A stretch of DNA of 64,000 bases from assembly GCA_027068085.1 (NCBI GenBank), contig JAMOUQ010000029.1:1-64000 (forward strand). Reading direction: 5' to 3'. This document shows positions 16,917 through 26,317 of the stretch, piece after piece. A program made the position numbers and the translations under genes. This DNA is from Desulfobacteraceae bacterium (GTDB lineage: Bacteria > Desulfobacterota > Desulfobacteria > Desulfobacterales > Desulfosarcinaceae). The notes under the pieces are model-generated. The model was not told the DNA's origin, searched no databases, and saw only the letters and a list, made by a program, of their open reading frames with translations. The number at the start of each line of letters is the position of its first letter. Position 1 is the stretch's first letter.

Positions 16917-17894
16917 TCATTTGGCGTTGCAGCCGTTTTCTGCCCGGATCCGTTTTTGCCCGGGGCCCCGCCCGGGAAATCCGGCCCCCAGCAGGCGTCC
17001 CTGCCAGGTGTTCCTTTCCTCCAGTTTGCGCCTGATGGCATCCAGGGTGACCCGCTTTTCCAGGGCCCACTGCGGGGCCAGGAGCTGGTCCCGGTGGGGG
17101 TCGCCGGTCAGGCGCTGGATCACCATCTGCGGCGGCAGCCTTTCCAGGACATCGCAGACCAGCTCGACATACTGTTTCCGGCCGAGGCATTGGTAACGGC
17201 CCCGGCGGTACATGCCGGCAAGGGGGGTGCCTTTGATGACGTACAGCAGGTGGAGCTTGACACCGTCTATCTTCAGTCCTGCCACGGCATCTGCCGTTGC
17301 CAGCATCATGGAGCGGTCTTCACCGGGAAGGCCCAGGATCAGGTGGGCGCAGATCTTGATGCCGCGGCCCCCGGCGGCCTCCACAGCCTGCTGGAAGCAG
17401 GCAAAATCGTGGCCCCGGTTGACAAGTTCCAGGGTCCTGTCGTGGGCCGACTGAAGGCCGTATTCGAGCCATACCAGGCGGGTGCGGGCGTAGTCTTCCA
17501 GCAGGTCGAGGATCTGGCCGTTTACGCAGTCCGGACGGGTGCCGATGGAAAGGCCCACCACGTCTTTCACGGCCAGGGCCTCGTCCCAGCAGGCCTTGAG
17601 CCTCTCTATGGGGGCGTAGGTGTTGGTGAAGGCCTGGAAGTAGGCGATGAACTTGCGGGCTTTGAATCTTCTGGCGACGGCCAGCTTGCCCCGTTCCAGC
17701 TGCTCGGTTATGGACAGGCCCCGCCGGTGGGCCCCGGTCCCCGAACCGTACGGGTTGCAGTAGATGCACCCGCCGGTTGCGATGGTTCCGTCCCGGTTGG
17801 GACAGGTGAAACCGGCGTCGATGGTCAGCTTGTGAACCCGCTGGCCGAAAAGACCGCGCAGGTAAGTGTTCAGATCGGTATACCGAAGGGCCAT
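16917..17894 (-). CDS. Radical SAM protein, YhcC/TIGR01212 type
   Basis: A 325-residue radical SAM protein. The cluster motif is atypically spaced for the superfamily and typical of this family: CPNRDGTIATGGCIYC. Further family blocks are FIAYFQAFTNTYAP, GLSIGTRPDC, WLEYGLQSAH and HLILGLPGED. The physiological reaction is not established. The start at 17894 (GGAAAAG upstream) gives the MALRYTDLNTYLR N-terminus seen in the family; an upstream in-frame extension overlaps mnmG on the other strand and was rejected. It diverges from mnmG. Confidence 0.88.
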   Translation of the reverse strand: MALRYTDLNTYLRGLFGQRVHKLTIDAGFTCPNRDGTIATGGCIYCNPYGSGTGAHRRGLSITEQLERGKLAVARRFKARKFIAYFQAFTNTYAPIERLKACWDEALAVKDVVGLSIGTRPDCVNGQILDLLEDYARTRLVWLEYGLQSAHDRTLELVNRGHDFACFQQAVEAAGGRGIKICAHLILGLPGEDRSMMLATADAVAGLKIDGVKLHLLYVIKGTPLAGMYRRGRYQCLGRKQYVELVCDVLERLPPQMVIQRLTGDPHRDQLLAPQWALEKRVTLDAIRRKLEERNTWQGRLLGAGFPGRGPGQKRIRAENGCNAK

Positions 17895-17907
17895 GGCCGC
17901 TTTTCCT

Positions 17908-17936
17908 TTGCCTTGGACAGATTTTGGTTCTATATA
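17908..17936 (+). promoter_or_regulatory. Candidate promoter of the mnmG operon
   Basis: TTGCCT (17908-17913), 17 bases, then TATATA (17931-17936). It lies in the 133-bp gap between the divergent radical SAM gene and mnmG. The -35 box is only a partial match. Confidence 0.4.
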
Positions 17937-18027
17937 TACAGCTTCGGGCCGGGAAGTAAACAGTAGCCCCGGAATCGGGCGTACAACCCCGGGCCGCAGT
18001 CCTTCGGCCGGACTATACGGGGTATAA

Positions 18028-19902
18028 ATGGCGGGATATCCTGAAAGATACGACGTGATCGTGGTGGGCGCCGGGCATGCCGGCTGCGAGGCCGCCCTGG
18101 CGGCGGCCCGCATGGGCTGCCGGGTGATGCTGGCGGCCATCGACTGGGACAAGGTGGCGGCAATGCCATGCAGTCCTTCCATCGGCGGCATGGCCAAGGG
18201 CCAGCTGGTGCGCGAGATCGACGCCCTGGGCGGTGAGATGGCCAGGGCGGCCGACCAAAGCGCCATCCAGTACAAGGTGCTCAACACCAAGAAAGGGCCG
18301 GCGGTTCAGTCGTCCCGCACCCAGAACGACAAGAACCGCTATCACCGGGCCATGAAGGCCGTCGTTGAAAGACAGGCCGGACTGGACTGCCGCCAGGCCA
18401 TGATCGAAAAGCTGGAGGTGGAAGACGGCCGGGTCGTCGGAGTCCGGGACCATACCGGTTACGGTTACCGGGGCCGCTGCGTGATCCTGGCCACCGGCAC
18501 CTTTCTTTCGGGCCTGATCCATATCGGGTTCACGTCTTTCAGGGCCGGGCGGGCAGGAGAGTTTGCCAGTTACGGGCTGGCAGAGGACCTGCGCAGGCTG
18601 GGCTTCGAGCTGGGACGGATGAAGACCGGCACCCCGCCGCGTCTGAAACGCAGCAGCATCGATTTTTCACGCTTCACACCCCAGCCGGTGGATGAAAACC
18701 CGCGCCCCTTTTCTTTTTTCAGCGACAAGATCAGCCTGCCCCAGGTGCCCAGCTACATCGGCCGCACCAACCGGCGGGTCCACGCCATCGTCCGGCGCAA
18801 CCTGGAACGTTCGGCCCTCTACGGCGGTATCATCAAGGGAGTGCCGGCCAGGTACTGCCCTTCTTTCGAAGACAAGATCGTGCGCTTTGCCGGCCGCGAG
18901 CATCACCAGATCATCCTGGAGCCCGAAGGGCTGGACACCGAGGAAATCTACGCCAGCGGCCTGGGAAATTCCCTGCCCATGGAGATCCAGCTGGAGATGG
19001 TGCGGGCCGTGGAAGGGCTGGAAGAGGCCCGGATCATCAGGCCGGCCTATGCCATCGAGTACGACTACGTCGATCCGGTTCAGCTAAAGCCGACTCTGGA
19101 GACCAAGAAAGTGGCCGGCCTGTACCTGGCCGGACAGATCAACGGCACTTCCGGCTACGAGGAGGCCGCCGCCCAGGGGCTGTGGGCCGGGATAAACGCC
19201 GCCTGCCGTGTCCAGGGCCGGCCGCCGTTCCTTCTTGACCGGTCCCAGGCTTACATGGCGGTGATGATCGACGACCTGGTTACAAAAGGCACCCGGGAGC
19301 CGTACCGCATGTTCACCAGCCGGGCCGAGTACCGCCTCATGCTGCGCGAAGACAATGCCGATCTTCGATTGATGGAAATCGGCAGCCGGCTGGGGCTGAT
19401 CCCGGAAGATGCGGCCCGGGAGGCGGCCGGCCGCAGACAGCAGATCGCGGCCGAGATCAAACGGCTCAAAAAGACGGTGGTAAAGCCCACGGCCGGGGTC
19501 AACGACTACCTGGCCCGCAAGGGGACTTCCGTGCTTACCGGCGGCGTGCCGGCCGACCGCCTGCTCAAGCGCGCCCAGCTGGACTACGACGTTGTGCGCA
19601 GGTTTGCGCCGGCCGAAGATCCGGTCCCGGCATCGGTGGCCCGGCAGGTGGAAATCGAAATAAAGTATGAAGGCTATATCCGGCGCCAGCTGGCGGAGAT
19701 AGAGCGTTTCAGGTCCCTCGAACAGGTCCGCATTCCGGCGGACATGGATTACCGTTCCATCAGCGGTCTGTCCAACGAACTGAAAGAGAAGCTGGAGCAG
19801 GTCCGGCCCCGGAGCCTGGGACAGGCCTCCAGGATTTCCGGTATGACTCCGGCCGCCATCTCGGTTCTCATGGTCTACCTGCGGGCAGGGAGCAGGCAAT
19901 GA
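18028..19902 (+). CDS. mnmG: tRNA uridine-34 5-carboxymethylaminomethyl synthesis enzyme
   Basis: A 624-residue MnmG (GidA), which with MnmE installs the cmnm5 group on wobble uridine of several tRNAs using FAD, NADH and methylene-THF. The Rossmann motif [19 protein letters not shown] is at residues about 11-29. The characteristic [43 protein letters not shown] and [17 protein letters not shown] blocks are all present, along with the C-terminal helical domain ending [18 protein letters not shown]. It is full length. Its TGA overlaps the ATG of the downstream ABC ATPase. Confidence 0.97.
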   Translation: MAGYPERYDVIVVGAGHAGCEAALAAARMGCRVMLAAIDWDKVAAMPCSPSIGGMAKGQLVREIDALGGEMARAADQSAIQYKVLNTKKGPAVQSSRTQNDKNRYHRAMKAVVERQAGLDCRQAMIEKLEVEDGRVVGVRDHTGYGYRGRCVILATGTFLSGLIHIGFTSFRAGRAGEFASYGLAEDLRRLGFELGRMKTGTPPRLKRSSIDFSRFTPQPVDENPRPFSFFSDKISLPQVPSYIGRTNRRVHAIVRRNLERSALYGGIIKGVPARYCPSFEDKIVRFAGREHHQIILEPEGLDTEEIYASGLGNSLPMEIQLEMVRAVEGLEEARIIRPAYAIEYDYVDPVQLKPTLETKKVAGLYLAGQINGTSGYEEAAAQGLWAGINAACRVQGRPPFLLDRSQAYMAVMIDDLVTKGTREPYRMFTSRAEYRLMLREDNADLRLMEIGSRLGLIPEDAAREAAGRRQQIAAEIKRLKKTVVKPTAGVNDYLARKGTSVLTGGVPADRLLKRAQLDYDVVRRFAPAEDPVPASVARQVEIEIKYEGYIRRQLAEIERFRSLEQVRIPADMDYRSISGLSNELKEKLEQVRPRSLGQASRISGMTPAAISVLMVYLRAGSRQ

Positions 19903-20495
19903 TCAGGCTGCAGCTTGAAAAATTCAGGATCCCGCTTCTGGAACCGCTCGATCTGGCAGTTGCCGCCGGCCGGTGGATAGGCCTGCGGGGACCCTCGGGC
20001 TCGGGCAAGACCATGTTGCTGCGGGCCATCGCCGACCTGGATCCCCATGGGGGCAGGGCGTCCCTGGACGGAACCGCTTGCGATCAGATCCAGCCTCCCC
20101 TGTGGAGGCGGCAGGTGGCCTATCTGGCCGCCGAAAGCGCCTGGTGGTTCGACCGGGTGGGGCCCCACCTGGAAGAAGTTCCCCGCAAGTGGCTGGAAGT
20201 TCTCGGGTTCGGCCCGGAGGTCATGGACTGGCCGGTCCGCAGGCTGTCATCCGGTGAACGTCAGCGCCTGGCCCTGCTGCGGATGCTTGCCAACCGTCCC
20301 AAGGTTTTACTTCTCGACGAGCCGACGGCGAACCTGGACCGCGATTCTATGGAGGCTGTCGAAAGGCTGCTGGCCGATTACGGGCAGCGCCGCCGGCCCG
20401 CGGTCATCTGGGTCGGCCACGACCCGGAGCAACTTGGAAGGGTCTGCAGTAGCGTCTACGCGATTTCGGGAGGCCGGCTGGTGGAGGCGGCCTGA
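19899..20495 (+). CDS. fetA: ABC transporter ATP-binding protein, FetA/YbbL-like
   Basis: A 198-residue ABC ATPase. Walker A is GPSGSGKT (31-38), the signature [15 protein letters not shown], Walker [13 protein letters not shown], and the switch histidine is in WVGHDPEQ. The short length and the adjacent UPF0014 permease identify the FetAB (YbbL-YbbM) pair; in E. coli it is linked to iron homeostasis and peroxide resistance. The start overlaps the mnmG stop (ATGA), so the three genes form one operon. Substrate here is by analogy only. Confidence 0.85.
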   Translation: MIRLQLEKFRIPLLEPLDLAVAAGRWIGLRGPSGSGKTMLLRAIADLDPHGGRASLDGTACDQIQPPLWRRQVAYLAAESAWWFDRVGPHLEEVPRKWLEVLGFGPEVMDWPVRRLSSGERQRLALLRMLANRPKVLLLDEPTANLDRDSMEAVERLLADYGQRRRPAVIWVGHDPEQLGRVCSSVYAISGGRLVEAA

Positions 20496-20511
20496 AGGAA
20501 GCAATGGCACA

Positions 20512-21309
20512 ATGACCATCATATCCCTCAGCGCTTTTGACCTTGGCCTGGCGGCAGGCCTGATCGTCCTGCTGGCCGTAATCTCGATCGTCATGCGCCT
20601 GGGCCTGGAAAGGCAGCTTCTTGTCGCCGCCCTGCGGACCACGGTCCAGTTGCTGCTGATCGGGATTGTGCTCAAGGCCCTTTTTGCCGCCGCCGGTGCC
20701 GGCTGGATCGCCCTTATGGCCCTGGTGATGCTGGCCGCTGCCGGCAGGGAGGTTTCCGCCCGCCAGCAGCGGCGCTTTTCCGGCTGGTGGCGGGCAGGTA
20801 TCGGCACGGTCGCCATGTTGATTTCTTCCTATACGGTCACCATATTCGCCCTGGTGGTGGTGATCGGGGCCGATCCGTGGTACCGTCCTCAATACGCGGT
20901 GCCCCTGCTGGGCATGCTCCTTGGCAACACCATGAACGGGATTGCCATCGGGCTGGACAGGCTTACCTCGGCGGCCGTTGATCAAAGAGCGGTCATCGAA
21001 ACCCGGCTGGCCCTGGGGCAGTCCTGGCGCCAGGCGGTGGAAGACGTGAGCCGGGCCAGCATCCGCAGCGGGCTGATTCCGATCATAAATTCCATGATGG
21101 TGGCCGGGCTGGTGAGCCTGCCGGGTATGATGACCGGCCAGATCCTGGGCGGAAATCCGCCCATGGAAGCCGTAAAGTACCAGATCCTGATCATGTTTTT
21201 GATCGCCGGCGGTACCGGGCTGGGCACCATGGCCGCTGTCTGGATGGGCGCCCGCAGGCTTTTCGACCACCGCCAGCGCCTGCGGATAGACCGGCTGGAG
21301 ACCCGTTGA
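20512..21309 (+). CDS. fetB: FetB/UPF0014 permease
   Basis: A 265-residue permease with about six or seven hydrophobic helices. Conserved UPF0014 sequence: AALRTTVQLLLIGIVL, LLGMLLGNTMNGIAIGLDR, and the cytoplasmic coupling region SIRSGLIPIINSMMVAGLVSLPGMMTGQILGG. It is the membrane half of the FetAB transporter. The ATG at 20512 lies about 10 bases after GAAGGAAG and 16 bases after the fetA stop. Confidence 0.88.
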   Translation: MTIISLSAFDLGLAAGLIVLLAVISIVMRLGLERQLLVAALRTTVQLLLIGIVLKALFAAAGAGWIALMALVMLAAAGREVSARQQRRFSGWWRAGIGTVAMLISSYTVTIFALVVVIGADPWYRPQYAVPLLGMLLGNTMNGIAIGLDRLTSAAVDQRAVIETRLALGQSWRQAVEDVSRASIRSGLIPIINSMMVAGLVSLPGMMTGQILGGNPPMEAVKYQILIMFLIAGGTGLGTMAAVWMGARRLFDHRQRLRIDRLETR

Positions 21310-21325
21310 TGTCGGCAACTGTTGC

Positions 21326-21353
21326 TTGACAGCCGGTCCGGGATAGCTTATTT
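21326..21353 (+). promoter_or_regulatory. Candidate promoter of the dnaJ-like gene
   Basis: A perfect TTGACA (21326-21331), 16 bases, and TTATTT (21348-21353). The predicted start leaves about 75 bases of leader. It looks like a housekeeping promoter; no heat-shock sigma32 -10 (CCCCAT) is seen. Confidence 0.5.
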
Positions 21354-21433
21354 TCACTTCGGAATAAATTTTGCATAATGCGCAAGGTGCGTAGTTCAGC
21401 ATATCATACGAAGATTTATCGGGGGTAAAATAT

Positions 21434-22360
21434 ATGGCTGGAACCGATTATTATAAAATTTTGGGTGTGGACCGCAAAGCTTCGGAAAGTGAAATCAAGA
21501 AGGCCTATCGCAAACTGGCGATGAAGTATCACCCTGACCACACCAAGGGTGACAAGCAGGCCGAGGAGAAATTCAAGAAGATCAGCGAGGCTTACGCCGT
21601 CCTGAGCGACAAGGAAAAGCGCAAGCAGTACGATACCTACGGAGAGGCCGGCTTCCATGAGAAGTTTTCCCAGGAAGATATATTCAAGGACTTCGATTTC
21701 AGTCAGATCCTGCGCGAATTCGGCCTGGGTTCGGCGTTTTCCGGAAGAAGCGGAAGGGGCGGAAGGGTACGGTTCTCCTTCGGTGGCACTCCCTTCGATT
21801 CGTCTTACACTTCCCGCGAAAGCGGGGCAGAGCATCTTAAAGGGGCCGATCTGGTCTACGAACTGCCGCTTACCCTGGAAGAGGTGGCCAGCGGCACCAC
21901 CCGTACCGTCACGCTTCAGCACCAGGGGCGGACCGAGAACGTGGTGGTCAAGATACCCAAGGGGATGATCGAAGGCAAGAAGCTGCGCCTGGCCGGCAAG
22001 GGAGAGCCCAGCCCTTACGGAGGCCCGCCCGGAGATCTCTACATCCGTTCCAAATTACTTCCCCATCCGGTATTCAAGGTGGACGGATACGATCTGACAG
22101 TAAACCGTAACATCAAGCTGACGGAGGCACTGCTGGGCACCCAGATTTCCGTTCCCACCATAGATGGTGGCCAGTTGAAACTGAAGATACCGCCGGGAAC
22201 GAAGCACAAAACCAAGATGCGGCTTGCCGGCCGCGGGCTGCCGCGCATGAAAGGCGGCGGCCGAGGGGATCTTTATGTCGTCATCCATGTGGATATGCCC
22301 CGCAGCCTGAACGACAAACAGAAGGAGCTGGTCCGCCAACTGGCGGCAACAGGTCTGTAA
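21434..22360 (+). CDS. DnaJ-type co-chaperone without zinc finger (CbpA-like)
   Basis: A 308-residue J-domain protein. The J-domain (1-70) carries the essential HPD motif (33-35) in [10 protein letters not shown] and the helix IV sequence [13 protein letters not shown] short linker (residues 85-140) holds a glycine/phenylalanine-rich patch. Two C-terminal beta-domains follow: [23 protein letters not shown] and [25 protein letters not shown]. The cysteine-rich zinc finger of classical DnaJ is absent, so it is a class B or CbpA-type chaperone partner of DnaK. GGGGGT before the ATG serves as ribosome site. Confidence 0.92.
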   Translation: MAGTDYYKILGVDRKASESEIKKAYRKLAMKYHPDHTKGDKQAEEKFKKISEAYAVLSDKEKRKQYDTYGEAGFHEKFSQEDIFKDFDFSQILREFGLGSAFSGRSGRGGRVRFSFGGTPFDSSYTSRESGAEHLKGADLVYELPLTLEEVASGTTRTVTLQHQGRTENVVVKIPKGMIEGKKLRLAGKGEPSPYGGPPGDLYIRSKLLPHPVFKVDGYDLTVNRNIKLTEALLGTQISVPTIDGGQLKLKIPPGTKHKTKMRLAGRGLPRMKGGGRGDLYVVIHVDMPRSLNDKQKELVRQLAATGL

Positions 22361-22373
22361 CAAATTAACTTTA

Positions 22374-22402
22374 TTGACAACTAGCCTGTCTTAAGGTAGC
22401 TA
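22374..22402 (+). promoter_or_regulatory. Weak candidate promoter of hpt
   Basis: A perfect TTGACA (22374-22379) is followed after 17 bases by TAGCTA (22397-22402), a poor -10 box. It sits in the 176-bp spacer ahead of hpt. Confidence 0.3.
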
Positions 22403-22536
22403 TTTTGTTAGTTGCTCTCAATTTCGCGGTAGAAGATTGGCCGGTGACCGCCAGCTGCGGGCCGATGCCCCCGCTGGCCGCCGGTATTGACTACGGATAG
22501 ATGCAGGCCGACCGTCCATGGTCGTGTGCTTGAAAT

Positions 22537-23061
22537 ATGCCCGAACTTATTCCTATTCTCAAAAGGGATGAAATCGCCATCAAAGTCGCGGCCATGGCCA
22601 AGGCCATATCCAGGGACTATAAGGGCCGACGGCTGGTGCTGATCGGCGTGCTGAAAGGCGCTTTCATTTTCCTGTCCGATCTTGCCAGACATCTTGAGCT
22701 TGACGACGTCAAAATTGATTTTCTACGGGCCGCAAGTTACGGTGAAGGAACCAGGTCTTCGGAAAACATTCATTTGATAAAGGATATCGATACCGATATC
22801 AGGGACAAAGACGTCCTGATCGTTGAAGATATTCTCGACACGGGGCTGACCATGGCGTTTTTGATCGAGCACCTCAAAGCCCATAGCCCCAAGAGCATCA
22901 GGACTTGTGCCTTTATCGACAAACCTGAACGCCGGAAAATTCCGATTGAGGCCGATTACGTCGGTCACAGGGTTAAAGAAGGATTCCTGGTCGGTTACGG
23001 ACTCGATTTTGCGGAAGACTACAGGAACCTTCCTGACATATATCATCTGAAAATCGATTGA
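22537..23061 (+). CDS. hpt: Hypoxanthine phosphoribosyltransferase
   Basis: A 174-residue purine-salvage enzyme making IMP or GMP from hypoxanthine or guanine and PRPP. The PRPP-binding loop VLIVEDILDTGLTM (about 93-106) is exact, with the preceding VLKGAFIFLSDLARHL and DFLRAASYGEGT. The terminal FLVGYGLDFAEDYRNLPDIYHL is typical of bacterial Hpt. The Shine-Dalgarno is weak. The next gene starts 13 bases after the stop, so they are likely co-transcribed. Confidence 0.95.
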   Translation: MPELIPILKRDEIAIKVAAMAKAISRDYKGRRLVLIGVLKGAFIFLSDLARHLELDDVKIDFLRAASYGEGTRSSENIHLIKDIDTDIRDKDVLIVEDILDTGLTMAFLIEHLKAHSPKSIRTCAFIDKPERRKIPIEADYVGHRVKEGFLVGYGLDFAEDYRNLPDIYHLKID

Positions 23062-23074
23062 ACGAAGGTGCGCC

Positions 23075-25219
23075 ATGATTATTACCTGCCAAGAGTGCAA
23101 TACCAGCTTCAGGCTGGATGAAAACCTTATCAAGCCGGAAGGTTCCAAGGTGCGTTGTTCAAGGTGCAGGCATGTCTTTACCGCCTATCCTCCTTCTCCG
23201 GCCACGGAGGCCCGGGCTCCGGAGCCGGTACCGGAAGCACCTGAAGCAGAGGAGGAAAGTCGACAGGAAGCGGAAGCAGGCGGTATAGATCTGGCCGAGC
23301 TGGATGCCATCTTCGGGGGTGAAATGGCCGCAGCAGGCGACAGCCGGCCAAGTCCGGAAGAGCCCGAAGAGGCTGCCGGCGAAGATCTCGACGGGATGCC
23401 GACCAGTGAACTGGAAGAACCGGAGGATCTGGATCTGGATTTCGATATGGAACTGGAGCCTGATGGGGCCACGGTCGATGAAGATACCACCCGGATAGAT
23501 GATCTCGACCTGGATCTGGATTTCGATCTGGAAGATGAAGATCTGGAAGATGAAGATCTGGATCTGGAAGAAAGCGCGGGTGCCGGCGGGCCCCGGGCAA
23601 AACAGGAAGCGGCCGAAGATCCGGACCTGGCTGACGATCTTGATATCAAGGACGAGCTGGAGCTTGAACTGGATTCTGAAGATGTGGCCGAAGCCGGTGC
23701 AGACAAAGCCGAGCCGGAGCTGGAACTGGACCTGGATGCGGAAGACGAACCCGGTGGCGAGGCCCAAGAACCTGAGCTGGAGCTGGACCTGGAGCCGGAG
23801 CAAAGCACTGCCGGGGCGGGAGAACTCAGCCCGGAATCATCAGATGAAAAAATCGAAGACCTGGCTCTGGAGCTTGAGTCAGATCAGGAGACCGGCGGGG
23901 AAGATGCCGGAGCGGAGCTTGATTTTTCCGATATTGAAACAGTATTCGAGGATGACACCGACCAGGATGATGATCTGAAGCTGGAGATCGATGAAGAAAA
24001 AGAAGAACAAGAGCTTGAACTCGAGCTTGAATCCGCCTCAAAAGAGCCGCAGCCTGTTGAAGAGCTGGAGGATCTTGAGTTTCAGCTCGATTCGGAATTC
24101 GATGAGAAAGACCTGGAGGAGGCCGGCGGTCCGGCGGATCAGGATGCCGAAGAGGAGCTCGACCTGACCGACATCGAGCAGATGCTCGAACAGGGGCCTT
24201 CGGCTGATGGTGCCGGCAACGGCGATGAGCAGCAAGAAAGCCGGGCAGACGATTTGGTGATCCAGGATGAGCTCGACCTGGAGGAACTGGAACAGGCCAT
24301 AGAAGAGGCGGACCAGGAAGGAGATGAAAAAGGAGCAGATCAGGAACTTGAGCTCGACCTGCCTGACAGTGTGGAATCCGAACCGGCGGGCGGCGATGAT
24401 GATCTTGATCTCGAGCTTGACATTTCCGAGATTGAGCAGCCGGTGGAAGATGATGTTTCCCGTTCTGCTTCTGTCACCATGGACACGGGTGACATCGAGC
24501 TGCAGTTCGAAATAGAAGACGGGCAGCCGTCCGAAGATGAGGAGCGGCCTGTTCCCATGGAGCTGGAAGAGATAACCCAGACCGTCCAGGTTGATGAAGA
24601 GGCGGCCGACCTTGCTCCTGACAAAGCCGAAAAAAAGCCGGCGGCACCGGCTCCCGGGCCGGCTCCCGCGCCCGCCAAAAAGGGCGTCAGCAAAACCCTG
24701 GTTTTCCTTCTGGTCATAGTCGTCCTGGGAGGGATCGGCTACGGACTGTACTACGCCGTCACAAAGATGGGAGTGCAGATTCCCTACCTGAGCGATTACC
24801 TGAAACCCCAGCCCCAGGATCCTTACGGCACCTTGCACCTGTCGACCTTCGATATCGCCAGCAAGTTCATGGAAAATCAGAACGACGGCCGGCTTTTCGT
24901 CATAACCGGTAAGGTGCGCAATGGATATGATCATCCCCGGGCCATGATAAGGGTCAGGGGCAATCTTTTCACAACCGGTAAAAAGCTGGTAAAGACCGAA
25001 TATGCCTATTGCGGGGTGGTCTTATCTGATTCGGACCTGGTTCAGAAGCCTTTTGCCGAGATAAAGCAGTTGCTCAACCAGCGTCCCAGCGGTGAGCAGG
25101 CCGGAGGAGGTCTGCAGCCGGGTCAGGCTGTCCAGTTCATGGTCGTTTTTGCAAATCTGCCCGAAAACCTGGAGGAGTTCACCATAGAACTTGTGGGCTC
25201 CGCGCCGGCGGGCCAATAA
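23075..25219 (+). CDS. Zinc-ribbon, very acidic linker, DUF3426 membrane protein
   Basis: A 714-residue single-pass membrane protein. Residues 1-40 hold an MJ0042-type zinc ribbon: CQECNTSFRLDENLIKPEG, then CSRCRHVF. Residues about 45-530 are nearly all Asp, Glu, Leu, Gly, Ser and Ala with imperfect DLDLDFDLEDED or LELELD units and an isoelectric point that must be very low. A proline-alanine stretch leads to one transmembrane helix, about 540-562 (TLVFLLVIVVLGGIGYGLYYAV). The C-terminus (about 575-714) is DUF3426, probably extracytoplasmic. The acidic region resembles partner-binding linkers, but function is unknown. It follows hpt by 13 bases. Confidence 0.85.
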   Translation: MIITCQECNTSFRLDENLIKPEGSKVRCSRCRHVFTAYPPSPATEARAPEPVPEAPEAEEESRQEAEAGGIDLAELDAIFGGEMAAAGDSRPSPEEPEEAAGEDLDGMPTSELEEPEDLDLDFDMELEPDGATVDEDTTRIDDLDLDLDFDLEDEDLEDEDLDLEESAGAGGPRAKQEAAEDPDLADDLDIKDELELELDSEDVAEAGADKAEPELELDLDAEDEPGGEAQEPELELDLEPEQSTAGAGELSPESSDEKIEDLALELESDQETGGEDAGAELDFSDIETVFEDDTDQDDDLKLEIDEEKEEQELELELESASKEPQPVEELEDLEFQLDSEFDEKDLEEAGGPADQDAEEELDLTDIEQMLEQGPSADGAGNGDEQQESRADDLVIQDELDLEELEQAIEEADQEGDEKGADQELELDLPDSVESEPAGGDDDLDLELDISEIEQPVEDDVSRSASVTMDTGDIELQFEIEDGQPSEDEERPVPMELEEITQTVQVDEEAADLAPDKAEKKPAAPAPGPAPAPAKKGVSKTLVFLLVIVVLGGIGYGLYYAVTKMGVQIPYLSDYLKPQPQDPYGTLHLSTFDIASKFMENQNDGRLFVITGKVRNGYDHPRAMIRVRGNLFTTGKKLVKTEYAYCGVVLSDSDLVQKPFAEIKQLLNQRPSGEQAGGGLQPGQAVQFMVVFANLPENLEEFTIELVGSAPAGQ

Positions 25220-25253
25220 TGCCGGTCTGTGTAAATCGGTTGTTTATTTCGGC

Positions 25254-25283
25254 TTGACACCCGGGGGTGTGAGCTGCTAAAGA
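25254..25283 (+). promoter_or_regulatory. Promoter of tRNA-Met
   Basis: TTGACA (25254-25259) and an extended -10 TGCTAAAGA with TAAAGA at 25278-25283, spacer 18. Transcription would begin about 30 bases before the tRNA. Confidence 0.55.
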
Positions 25284-25319
25284 CCGTCTGTCATTCGGGG
25301 CCGCCTGCGGCCTCAAAAC

Positions 25320-25396
25320 GGCGATGTAGCTCAGCTGGTTAGAGCATGCGGCTCATATCCGCAGTGTCCGGGGTTCAAGTCCCTGCATCGCCACCA
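25320..25396 (+). tRNA. tRNA-Met (anticodon CAT)
   Basis: A 77-nt cloverleaf with encoded CCA. The acceptor stem GGCGATG/CATCGCC pairs perfectly. The anticodon stem tgcgg/ccgca encloses ctcatat, anticodon CAT. The T-arm CGGGG/CCCTG has one G-T pair. The paired first base and D-arm favour elongator Met over initiator; tRNA-Ile2 with lysidine also uses CAT and cannot be excluded by sequence alone. Confidence 0.9.
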
Positions 25397-25430
25397 AAAA
25401 AACAATCCGGCCACAGCCGGTAAAATCTTA

Positions 25431-25467
25431 AACCCCAAGTCCTGCCAAGGACTTTGGGGTTTTTCTT
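25431..25467 (+). terminator. Intrinsic terminator after tRNA-Met
   Basis: AACCCCAAGTCC pairs with GGACTTTGGGGTT (one bulged T) around a TGCCAA loop, followed by TTTTCTTT. It ends the tRNA transcript. The reverse strand has an A-tract side, so it may also stop the convergent PilZ gene. Confidence 0.85.
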
Positions 25468-25555
25468 TCCGGCGCGGAGCCGCATGCCGCCTGCCTTTGG
25501 AAGGGCTTGCTCAGCCAAGCCGTCCGCACTCATACCGATCAGGCTTTCGGCCTTG

Positions 25556-25888
25556 TTACCGGCGGTCCAGCTCGTGAACGATTTCTTCCAGGCAGGAGCC
25601 TTCGGCAATCGCCTTGATGGGGGTGTCGAATTCGACTGCAAATCCCCCCGGTTCCGTCCGCACCACCCGGCCGGTCACTTTGACCGGGTGGTCGAAATCG
25701 AACAGGGGAAATGTAAGGGTGATGGGCTGGCCGCCGGCAATGGTCCGTTTGGTGCGGATCGCCAGGCCGCCGGCACTGATGTTTTTGATGATGTCCCGGA
25801 ACTCGCCTTCTTTCACCTTGTAACGGGCGATAATGAAAGATGCCCGCCGGAGCCGGTTGCGCCTGTCTGTCGTTTTCTTTTGACTCAT
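25556..25888 (-). CDS. PilZ domain protein
   Basis: A 110-residue single-domain PilZ protein, a c-di-GMP receptor fold. The RxxxR motif is Arg10 and Arg14 in RRNRLRR, and the second motif NxSxxG is Asn36-Ser38-Gly41 in NISAGG. Both ligand motifs are intact, so c-di-GMP binding is likely. The remaining sequence, PVKVTGRVVRTEPGGFAVEFD, is standard PilZ. No output domain is attached; it probably acts by protein contact. It stands alone and faces the tRNA terminator. Confidence 0.9.
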   Translation of the reverse strand: MSQKKTTDRRNRLRRASFIIARYKVKEGEFRDIIKNISAGGLAIRTKRTIAGGQPITLTFPLFDFDHPVKVTGRVVRTEPGGFAVEFDTPIKAIAEGSCLEEIVHELDRR

Positions 25889-26317
25889 GTAATCAATGCC
25901 CTGTTACTTGTATTGCGTATCCAGACAAATATAAACACGACCGGGCTGAAAACAAGCTGTCCGGCCGGCATGGACGGTCGCTGTTTACAAAACGCGGATA
26001 TGAGAGAGAATATGCCGGCATCCCCGGATTTGCTCCGGCAGGAGTTTCGTTTTGCGCTTGCCAAGGCGAAAACTGGTGTAATATAGTCCTGAATTGAGCG
26101 ATTTTCTGGTTTGCCTTAAAATGCGGGGCGACGGAGGCAAGGCTGGTTGGCGGCAAAGACGTATTTTCCTGGGGTGCCGGCAACGAACATCCAGCCGGAA
26201 ATTGAAACCCTCGGTTCAGGACAGCTGAAGGGCAAAGACAACAGCGGTTGCCAAAAACAACCGGTTAATATCAATGTTTACGGATTTTGTTTCCGCCACC
26301 GGTTCGAATGATTGGTC
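25889..26317. other. About 430 bp without a recognised gene
   Basis: The spacer between divergent PilZ and DUF1992 genes. A candidate extended -10 (tgTAATAT near 26078) lies about 240 bases before the DUF1992 start, with a weak TTGCCA upstream. Small open frames here have no family resemblance. I saw no riboswitch or RNA gene. Confidence 0.4.

Noticed and set aside
17900-18027. Long N-terminal extension of the radical SAM protein
   Set aside because: The extension overlaps mnmG and has no similarity; the internal ATG at 17894 with a ribosome site fits the family length.
25320-25396. Initiator tRNA-fMet
   Set aside because: The first acceptor base pairs with its partner, and the anticodon stem lacks the three GC pairs typical of initiator tRNA.
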